NCBI GenBank assembly: GCA_030627725.1
Contig: DAOVSZ010000221.1
Coordinates: forward strand, 1-5,332
DNA from: Desulfobulbaceae bacterium
Lineage (GTDB): Bacteria > Desulfobacterota > Desulfobulbia > Desulfobulbales > DAOVSZ01
Length of the DNA: 5,332 bases
Reading direction: 5' to 3'
Within the stretch, counting starts at the first letter, position 1. Every line of letters starts with the position of its first letter. Shown here piece after piece: positions 1 through 4,370 of this stretch. The notes beneath the pieces are model-generated. The model had not been told where the DNA came from, did not search any database, and saw nothing but the letters and a program-made list of their open reading frames with translations. The translations under genes were made by a program, and so were the position numbers.

Positions 1-1
1 A

Positions 2-34
2 TATACCGGCATCTACGGCGGGAATAAACAATAA
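2..34 (+). CDS. Possible C-terminal end of an upstream gene (partial)
   Basis: Reading frame 2 enters from the window edge and gives ten residues (YTGIYGGNKQ) before a TAA stop at 32-34. The Gly/Tyr-rich tail would fit the end of a real protein lying just upstream of the cyclase. The other two plus frames are also open for short distances here (frame 1 stops at 25-27), so the choice of frame is a guess and no function can be assigned. The sequence to the left of the window would settle it. Confidence 0.2.
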   Translation, partial: YTGIYGGNKQ

Positions 35-40
35 CAAAAA

Positions 41-69
41 GTTTACAGTTGACGGTTTACAGTTTACAG
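41..69. repeat. Heptamer tandem repeat (GTTTACA-type)
   Basis: Four consecutive 7-bp units start at 41, 48, 55 and 62: GTTTACA, GTTGACG, GTTTACA, GTTTACA, followed by one more G. The second unit differs at two positions. The array lies in the leader region upstream of the cyclase. Nothing else in 35-160 is recognisable: I see no convincing promoter and no hairpin-plus-T-tract terminator. Confidence 0.75.
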
Positions 70-160
70 AAAAAGAGGAAGAGCTTCTAACTTCTGCTTT
101 TACTCTGTGTCTTAAGCCTTAACCTAAAAGTCTTCATTTTCAGCCTGACAACCTAAAAAA

Positions 161-2407
161 ATGCCCAATCAACGCCTCCTCACCCTCTTACAACCCTCCC
201 CCTTCAAGGTAGGCGTCCTTATCGTTATACTCTCCTGCCTCCTCTTCTACTCATTCGGCAACAAGAAACCCATGCTCCTTGAGGCGCTCGACAACCGGAT
301 TCTGGACAATATGTTTCACCTGCGAGGGCCGATAGAAACCACCGAGGCCATTGTCATCGTTGATATTGACGAAAAAAGCCTGCGGAAAATCGGCCAATGG
401 CCCTGGCCCCGCAACATTGTCGCTGACCTGGTCAAAAAAATCCACGAAGCAGGCGCCAAGGTCATTGGTTTTGATATCGTGTTTGCAGAGGAGGACCGGA
501 CATCTCCCCAACGGTTCATTGATGAACTGTCCGGCTATCTTCCTGACCGTATCACTCCAGACGATATTCAGGCCATGAAAGAAAATGACGCCATGAATTA
601 CGATCTTATCCTCGGTGATACGATTGCCCAAACTCCGGTTGTGCTCGGGTATATCTTCCAGACCGTTGATGACGGCCTTAAAAGAGCGGTGGATACACCC
701 TTTCCCTCCTGCAATATCAGGATAGAGCCTGACCATATTCCACCCGGAGAACTTGCCCTTATCCCTTCCTACAGGGCCATAATCAACATTCTTGATATCT
801 CACAGGCAGAAACGGAAGGATTCTTCAATGTCTTTCCCGACCCTTCAGGAACTGTGCGCAAGGTGCCCCTTCTGATGGAACTGGACGGTGTTCCCTACCC
901 CTCGCTTGCGCTTGAGATGCTTCGGATGGGGCTTGGCGCAGAAGGCGTGACCATCCATGCTTCGAGCCAGGCTACCGGGGGAAAAAACGGCATCCTCGGC
1001 ATCACCCTTGCCGGCCGTTTTATCCCGACAGACGACAACGGCCAGGTGGCGGTCAATTTCCGGGGGCCGCAGAAGACATTTCCCTATGTATCCGCACATG
1101 ACGTCCTTCAGGGCAAAGACCTGTCGCGTCTGGATGAAAAAATCATCCTGATCGGGACATCCGCCGCCGGCCTCCTTGACCTGCGAGCCATCCCATACTC
1201 CAATGTCTTTCCAGGGGTGGAGGTGCACGCAAATGTTATCGACAATATCCTTGCAAATGACCCGTTCACCCATGACGTCTTTACCGAGATCGGCCTGACC
1301 TATACCCTGATCATTCTTGGCGGACTTCTGATGGCCTTTCTTCTTGCCTATTCAAGCCCGCTTATCGGCGGTTTCGGCGGGATCCTGCTTGTCTTTCTCT
1401 ATCTCTCCTACGGCAATTACCATCTCTTTTTCCTGAAAAACCAGATCATCGGCATTACCTATCCCCTGATGGCCATTGTGACCGTTTTTATCTTCGTGAC
1501 CCTGTTCAACTACTTCTTTGAAGGAAGGGAAAAACGCTTCATTCACGGCGCGTTCGGTCATTACGTGTCGCCGGACGTGGTCAATCAGCTGATGCAGAAC
1601 CCGGACAAACTCTCCCTTGCCGGCGAGCAGAAAAACGTTACCATCTTCTTTAACGATATCCGGGGGTTTACCAGCATATCGGAAAAGATGAACTCCGAGG
1701 AACTCGGTATCTTCATGAACGAGTACCTGACCGCCATGAGCACGCTTATCATGGAGCATAAGGGAACGGTGGACAAATACATAGGAGACGCGATCATGGC
1801 GATCTGGGGCGCGCCGCTTGATGACGATGATCATGCGGCAAACGCCATCCGTGCCTCTCTGGCGATGATGGAAAAGCTTGAAGAGATCCGCCCGACCTGG
1901 GAGGACCGTGGCCTGCCTTATATTGATATCGGGATCGGCCTGAACACCGGAACTGTCAGTGTCGGTAATTTCGGCAGTGAACAGCGATTCGACTACACGG
2001 TGCTGGGTGATAACGTCAACCTGGCATCCCGGCTTGAAGGTTCCAATAAGACCTACGGCACCAATATCATCATCTCGGAATTCACAAAGGCTGCGATCAA
2101 CGACCGATTCTTCTGCCGTTTTATCGATATGGTACGGATGAAAGGAAAGGAACAGCCGGTCACCATCTACGAACCTCTGATCGAAGGAAAACCTGACGAA
2201 ATCCTCAAAGAAGAAGTGGAAACCTTTGAAAGAGCGATTGCTTTATACAAAGAAAAAGAATTCCACCAGGCAGAGGCCATCCTCGAAGAGCTTCAATCCT
2301 CCCGCCCCCGGAAACTCTACACCCTCTACCTGGAGAGAATAGAGGCCTTCAGCAAAAAACCGCCGCCGGAAAACTGGGACGGCGTGTTTACCTTTACAAC
2401 AAAATAA
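161..2407 (+). CDS. CHASE2-domain class III adenylate/guanylate cyclase, membrane-bound
   Basis: This 748-residue signalling enzyme is predicted to convert ATP (or GTP) to the 3',5'-cyclic nucleotide. Residues 15-32 form a first membrane segment. Residues about 37-360 match a CHASE2 sensor, which would face the periplasm. Three more hydrophobic segments follow (about 376-396, 402-420 and 429-453), and the cytoplasmic catalytic domain spans about 485-670. Both metal-binding aspartates are visible: D499 in FFNDIRGFT and D543 in DKYIGDAIMAIWG. The base-recognition pair appears to be K539 and T613 (DYTVLGDNVN), a Lys/Thr combination typical of class IIIb cyclases, and N620 and R624 complete the transition-state residues. 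Residues about 675-748 form a helical, TPR-like tail ending in PPPENWDGV. The ATG at 161 is the only plausible start before the first membrane segment, because an in-frame TGA lies at 146-148; it has no clear Shine-Dalgarno sequence, only an A-rich run. The ligand is unknown, and cAMP as product is inferred from residue type. Confidence 0.95.
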   Translation: MPNQRLLTLLQPSPFKVGVLIVILSCLLFYSFGNKKPMLLEALDNRILDNMFHLRGPIETTEAIVIVDIDEKSLRKIGQWPWPRNIVADLVKKIHEAGAKVIGFDIVFAEEDRTSPQRFIDELSGYLPDRITPDDIQAMKENDAMNYDLILGDTIAQTPVVLGYIFQTVDDGLKRAVDTPFPSCNIRIEPDHIPPGELALIPSYRAIINILDISQAETEGFFNVFPDPSGTVRKVPLLMELDGVPYPSLALEMLRMGLGAEGVTIHASSQATGGKNGILGITLAGRFIPTDDNGQVAVNFRGPQKTFPYVSAHDVLQGKDLSRLDEKIILIGTSAAGLLDLRAIPYSNVFPGVEVHANVIDNILANDPFTHDVFTEIGLTYTLIILGGLLMAFLLAYSSPLIGGFGGILLVFLYLSYGNYHLFFLKNQIIGITYPLMAIVTVFIFVTLFNYFFEGREKRFIHGAFGHYVSPDVVNQLMQNPDKLSLAGEQKNVTIFFNDIRGFTSISEKMNSEELGIFMNEYLTAMSTLIMEHKGTVDKYIGDAIMAIWGAPLDDDDHAANAIRASLAMMEKLEEIRPTWEDRGLPYIDIGIGLNTGTVSVGNFGSEQRFDYTVLGDNVNLASRLEGSNKTYGTNIIISEFTKAAINDRFFCRFIDMVRMKGKEQPVTIYEPLIEGKPDEILKEEVETFERAIALYKEKEFHQAEAILEELQSSRPRKLYTLYLERIEAFSKKPPPENWDGVFTFTTK

Positions 2408-2413
2408 TTGATT

Positions 2414-2833
2414 TCACTTTGATGACACTCTTGGAACGTGAAGAGTAATTGGTAAATGTTTTTTGTAGTGGCTAAAGTCTTTATCAGTTGTAAATATTGG
2501 CATGCTGTTTCTTGTTGACACAGCACAAATCAAATAATCCGTGTTAGCGCCTTGAATTCCTTTGCTGCGGAGGAAATTAAAATATTCGGCTGCCAATTCA
2601 AAGTCTTCTGAGACAAGAGGAAAATCAGAAAATGCAGACATTATTTTTTTCAGCTTTGTGAATTGCTGCTTTTTTTTCACACCTGAAAGTATTTCTTGGC
2701 GAATTGGACCAATCAGTTGGACTCGTACTTCTTGGATTAGCTCTTGAAGTTCAACAATTTCGATACTGGAATTTAATTGTTTTTTCCTGCGAAGGGCCAA
2801 AGACCAGATACATGTATCTACTATCACCTTCAT
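2414..2833 (-). CDS. vapC: VapC-family PIN-domain ribonuclease toxin
   Basis: This 139-residue protein has the compact PIN fold typical of VapC toxins, which are Mg2+-dependent endoribonucleases inhibited by a cognate VapB. The acidic active-site residues are all visible: D6 in the N-terminal VDTCIW, E47 in IRQEIL, D99 in ANTDYLICA, and D117/D119 in FTTDKDF. The toxin therefore looks catalytically intact. Its ATG overlaps the vapB stop codon as ATGA (2830-2833), so translation is probably coupled to vapB; only a weak GGAAAG precedes it. The gene ends 6 bp from the convergent cyclase stop codon, leaving no room for a terminator between them. The RNA target cannot be told from sequence. Confidence 0.93.
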   Translation of the reverse strand: MKVIVDTCIWSLALRRKKQLNSSIEIVELQELIQEVRVQLIGPIRQEILSGVKKKQQFTKLKKIMSAFSDFPLVSEDFELAAEYFNFLRSKGIQGANTDYLICAVSTRNSMPIFTTDKDFSHYKKHLPITLHVPRVSSK

Positions 2834-3030
2834 TTGACTTTCCGTTGTTCCTTATAATTGTAGTCAGATTCGTACTCTATCGTCCCAAACAGATCGATGA
2901 CTTTCACCTGTTTCCGTCTTTGGATGTACTCATGAAGGGCTTCGGTAACAACAGCTTTTTTTGTGCGATGTTGGCCAATTACAAGAGCTTCTTCGATTAG
3001 TTGATCGTCAATTGCTAAATTTGTTGGCAT
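2830..3030 (-). CDS. vapB: VapB-family antitoxin
   Basis: This 66-residue protein begins with MPTNLAIDDQLIEEALVIG, followed by a basic helix (HRTKKAVVTEALHEYIQRRK). That is the usual layout of VapB antitoxins of the short ribbon-helix-helix type: an N-terminal strand for DNA binding and dimerisation, two helices, and a C-terminal tail (about residues 41-66, DLFGTIEYESDYNY) that wraps the toxin. It would neutralise VapC and autorepress the operon. A near-perfect ribosome binding site, GGAGGTGA (3034-3041, minus strand), lies 3 nt from the ATG and fixes the start. It overlaps vapC by 4 bp. Confidence 0.92.
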   Translation of the reverse strand: MPTNLAIDDQLIEEALVIGQHRTKKAVVTEALHEYIQRRKQVKVIDLFGTIEYESDYNYKEQRKVK

Positions 3031-3044
3031 AACTCACCTCCTCT

Positions 3045-3089
3045 TTACACATTGAAATATAGTTTACCATGTGTAAGAACAAGAGACAA
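3045..3089 (-). promoter_or_regulatory. vapBC promoter with candidate VapB operator
   Basis: Two perfect 8-bp inverted half-sites, TTACACAT (3045-3052) and ATGTGTAA (3069-3076), are separated by 16 bp just upstream of the vapB ribosome binding site. Read on the minus strand, candidate promoter hexamers lie among them. One pair is TTGTCT (3084-3089) and TAAACT (3061-3066) with a 17-bp spacer; another is TTGTTC (3077-3082) and TATATT (3056-3061) with 15 bp. The half-sites flank either -10 box. This is the expected arrangement for autorepression by a ribbon-helix-helix VapB-VapC complex. The inverted repeat is seen directly; its role is inferred. Confidence 0.6.
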
Positions 3090-3117
3090 TAGGATGATTC
3101 TTCTTTTCGCACGACCG

Positions 3118-3219
3118 CAATAACTGGAGCAAAAGAGCAGCTGGGTGTGTAGCCAATGGCACCGTAAACACGAAAGTTTATAACTTTAAAAACAGGGCCT
3201 CTTTTGTTCCAGTTAATTG
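3118..3219. repeat. Inverted-repeat element between the two TA modules (MITE-like)
   Basis: The left arm (3121-3137, TAACTGGAGCAAAAGAG) pairs with the right arm (3199-3215) over 17 bp with one G-T wobble. Three further pairs (CAA/TTG) follow after a single bulged A at 3216. The interior of about 61 bp has no gene but contains a small hairpin, AAAGTT-TAT-AACTTT (3173-3187). If the arms are taken as 15 bp starting at ACTGG, a TA dinucleotide lies immediately outside each end (3121-3122 and 3214-3215), as expected for an IS630/Tc1-type insertion. TA is self-complementary, so this is weak evidence. It could equally be a structural insulator or a remnant end of another element. Confidence 0.5.
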
Positions 3220-3237
3220 TATTGTTATCCCAATATG

Positions 3238-3519
3238 TTATACCTTTTTAAGGTAATTTTTTAAGTCTCTGTAGTAGTTTTCGTGTGGGCCAAGCATAAT
3301 AAGTTCAAGATTTTCATTTCTTAATCTGTATGACAAAAGGTAGAGTGTTGCTTTGATTTTAAATTTATGAACAAATACGCCTCTAAGGTCACCTTTTTTC
3401 TCAACCCCGACAAATGGATCTTTGGCAATCGTTTTTACTTCGCCGTCAAGAACTTGTTTTTCTTTTTTGCCTAATTTTTTGACCTTATTTCGGAATGATC
3501 TTGATAATAATATTTTCAT
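3238..3519 (-). CDS. RelE/ParE-superfamily toxin
   Basis: This 93-residue basic protein has the size and pattern of RelE/ParE toxins: MKILLSRSFRNKVKKLGKKE at the N-terminus, a central DLRGVFVHKFKI stretch (44-55), the strand TLYLLSYRL (58-66), and the family-typical C-terminus LGPHENYYRDLKNYLKK (76-92). Members either cleave mRNA on the ribosome or poison gyrase, and sequence alone does not decide which. I chose the ATG at 3517-3519 because GGTGATC, an exact 7-nt match to the anti-Shine-Dalgarno complement, lies 3 nt upstream at 3523-3529. A GTG at 3526-3528, overlapping the antitoxin stop as GTGA, is an alternative start that would add three residues. Either way translation is probably coupled to the antitoxin. 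Confidence 0.87.
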   Translation of the reverse strand: MKILLSRSFRNKVKKLGKKEKQVLDGEVKTIAKDPFVGVEKKGDLRGVFVHKFKIKATLYLLSYRLRNENLELIMLGPHENYYRDLKNYLKKV

Positions 3520-3524
3520 TAAGA

Positions 3525-3743
3525 TCACCCGAACTCGTACTCAAATACTTCTCCTTGTTCTAACTCCTCTATACCTATTAAAATTTCTTTTATTAAATCG
3601 TATGTTAAATCAGGATTTTCTTCTGCACACTTCCCGATTCTTGCCCAGTGTTCAATTTGACCAGTAATGGATCGGTGGTCAACTCGACTATATTTTCGTG
3701 CTTCTTGTACTAATTCTTCTGATACTCTGACTGCAGTTGCCAT
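3525..3743 (-). CDS. ParD-like antitoxin (ribbon-helix-helix)
   Basis: This 72-residue protein has an N-terminal strand, MATAVRVSEELVQEARKYS, then VDHRSITGQIEHWARIGKCA and ENPDL. That pattern is typical of the ParD-like antitoxin family found beside RelE/ParE toxins. The acidic C-terminus (about residues 51-72, ending EVFEYEFG) would bind the toxin. An in-frame ATG five codons upstream (3756-3758) is rejected as the start because it overlaps the ribosome binding site: GGAGGT (3751-3756, minus strand) is spaced 7 nt from the ATG at 3741-3743. The gene ends just before the toxin gene, giving the usual antitoxin-first operon. Confidence 0.88.
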   Translation of the reverse strand: MATAVRVSEELVQEARKYSRVDHRSITGQIEHWARIGKCAEENPDLTYDLIKEILIGIEELEQGEVFEYEFG

Positions 3744-3764
3744 GTTTAATACCTCCATATAAGT

Positions 3765-3793
3765 TTTATTTCTATAATTACACTATATGTCAA
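3765..3793 (-). promoter_or_regulatory. Candidate promoter of the ParD-like/RelE module
   Basis: On the minus strand a consensus -35 TTGACA (3788-3793) is followed after 17 bp by AATAAA (3765-3770), which matches four of six -10 positions. Within the spacer the motif CTATA (plus strand) occurs at 3772-3776 and 3783-3787. That is an 11-bp period, one helical turn, so these could be operator half-sites for the antitoxin. The -35 box is strong and the -10 is weak, so the exact start is uncertain. Confidence 0.5.
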
Positions 3794-3840
3794 AACATAG
3801 CAAAATGCAACGTTATGATTCGTTGTGTTTCTGGGATAAC

Positions 3841-4136
3841 GGCCCTAATCAGGTGCGGGCCAAAAACCTAGAATCAAAAACGACTGCGCCTCTTTCCGTC
3901 ACCTGAATTTGATGGTTCGACGATTCTGCCGATTGATTCCCGACCCAGAATACGCGTGGTCCGAGCTTATCTTTTCCTTAAAAGTCTCTTTTGGGGGTCA
4001 AAAAAGGCCTTCTAAGGCCTAAAAGCACCCCCCCTTTTCGCGTTTTTTATCATACTTTCAGCTAGTTGGCTTCGTCCGACCCAGATCCCGACAAAGAGAA
4101 GAACGCCAGGCGTGGCCGGAATCCCCATTTTCCCTC
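3841..4136. other. Intergenic stretch with no supported gene
   Basis: No tRNA, rRNA or convincing coding sequence is visible. Small inverted repeats occur: GGCCC/GGGCC (3841-3845 and 3857-3861), TCAGGTG/CACCTGA (3849-3855 and 3900-3906) and ATTCTG/CAGAAT (3923-3928 and 3946-3951). CGACCCAGA is directly repeated at 3941-3949 and 4077-4085, either side of the terminator-like hairpin. One plus frame is open from 3849 to 4236 except for a single TAA at 4020-4022, but it lacks a start with a ribosome binding site, runs through the promoter and into the MITE, and has no recognisable motif. Confidence 0.5.
3993..4048. terminator. Probable intrinsic terminator, possibly bidirectional
   Basis: An outer stem GGGGGT/ACCCCC (3993-3998 with 4027-4032) encloses an inner hairpin AGGCCT-TCTA-AGGCCT (4005-4020). 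On the plus strand it is followed by TTTT (4035-4038), CGCG and TTTTTT (4043-4048). On the minus strand the inner hairpin alone is followed directly by five T (4004 down to 4000). It lies just upstream of the next plus-strand promoter and would insulate that transcription unit. The internal A-rich mismatches and the interrupted T tract keep this moderate. Confidence 0.55.
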
Positions 4137-4165
4137 TTGACAAGCCTCCTTACTCATTATGTAAT
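4137..4165 (+). promoter_or_regulatory. Sigma-70-type promoter for the radical SAM gene
   Basis: A perfect -35 hexamer, TTGACA (4137-4142), is separated by exactly 17 bp from TGTAAT (4160-4165), a five-of-six match to the -10 consensus. The predicted start, about 4171-4173, falls inside the 8-bp sequence duplicated by the adjacent insertion. Without the insertion this would have been a short leader of about 50 nt before the ATG of the radical SAM gene. Confidence 0.7.
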
Positions 4166-4168
4166 CAA

Positions 4169-4176
4169 AGTATCTT
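4169..4176. repeat. Target-site duplication, left copy
   Basis: AGTATCTT immediately precedes the GTAA terminus of the MITE and is identical to the 8 bp following its TTAC terminus. It begins 3 bp after the -10 box of the promoter. Confidence 0.85.
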
Positions 4177-4326
4177 GTAACTATTCAGCAGCACCCCATC
4201 TGCACACGATCAGGCTGGCTCACATAGGACTACTATAGTTCTCCAGCCTGCTTGTGCACATCTGGGGCACTTCTGAACAGTTACAGGGTGGTGCTTAGCC
4301 CACATCAGCACCACCTGAACAGTTAC
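4177..4326. mobile_element. 150-bp IS66-family-like MITE (non-autonomous)
   Basis: The element begins with GTAACTATTCAG and ends with CTGAACAGTTAC, 12-bp terminal inverted repeats with one mismatch, and is bounded by perfect 8-bp direct repeats. GTAA termini with 8-bp duplications are the hallmark of IS66-family insertions, so movement by an IS66-type transposase in trans is the best inference; no transposase is encoded. Bases 4177-4284 form a long imperfect palindrome. Its stems are the terminal 12 bp (4177-4188 with 4273-4284), CCCCA/TGGGG (4194-4198 with 4263-4267), TGCACA/TGTGCA (4201-4206 with 4253-4258) and CAGGCTGG/CCAGCCTG (4211-4218 with 4243-4250). A second perfect hairpin, GGTGGTGC/GCACCACC (4287-4294 with 4308-4315), fills the right end. 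The terminal motif is present a third time internally at 4273-4284. It sits between a strong promoter and the radical SAM gene, so it is probably transcribed as leader RNA. Confidence 0.85.
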
Positions 4327-4334
4327 AGTATCTT
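4327..4334. repeat. Target-site duplication, right copy
   Basis: AGTATCTT directly follows the TTAC terminus of the MITE and is identical to 4169-4176. Removing the element plus one copy restores a plausible uninterrupted promoter-leader sequence. Confidence 0.85.
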
Positions 4335-4370
4335 TAGAGACTTTCCTGCAACAGAATACCGGAGAAGCCC

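Noticed and set aside
1352..1834. Minus-strand open frames within the cyclase gene (also 251-736 and 845-1273)
   Set aside because: They are shadows of a well-conserved cyclase. They lack ribosome binding sites and protein-like features.
2364..2400. Hairpin near the cyclase 3' end (CGCCG/CGGCG) as a terminator
   Set aside because: It lies within the coding sequence, has a 14-nt loop and is not followed by a T tract.
2704..3000. Plus-strand open frame of 98 codons
   Set aside because: It is antisense to vapB and vapC, both of which have family motifs and operon structure on the minus strand.
3118..3219. Integron attC recombination site, since TA modules are common integron cassettes
   Set aside because: AAC and GTT are present in the arms, but the R-box consensus (RYYYAAC/GTTRRRY) fails. 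The arms pair continuously without the usual unpaired spacer or extra-helical bases, and no integrase or second site is present.
3226..3260. TACCTT-AAA-AAGGTA hairpin at the end of the RelE-type toxin gene as a terminator
   Set aside because: The stem is short and A/T-rich, overlaps the stop codon, and no T run follows on the minus strand.
3224..3840. GTTATCCCA (3224-3232) and TGGGATAAC (3832-3840) as terminal inverted repeats of a 617-bp element carrying the ParD-like/RelE module
   Set aside because: Only 9 bp match, the flanks show no target duplication, and inverted 9-mers occur many times by chance in 5 kb. It is suggestive only because it frames the module.
3912..4022. Possible 36-codon gene starting at ATG 3912
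   Set aside because: No ribosome binding site precedes the ATG, and the frame ends inside a terminator-like hairpin; nothing protein-like is recognisable.
4174..4330. Riboswitch or CRISPR-like repeat interpretation of the palindromic leader
   Set aside because: The exact 8-bp target duplication and GTAA/TTAC termini explain the structure as an insertion. There are no spacer-like intervals and no known aptamer core.
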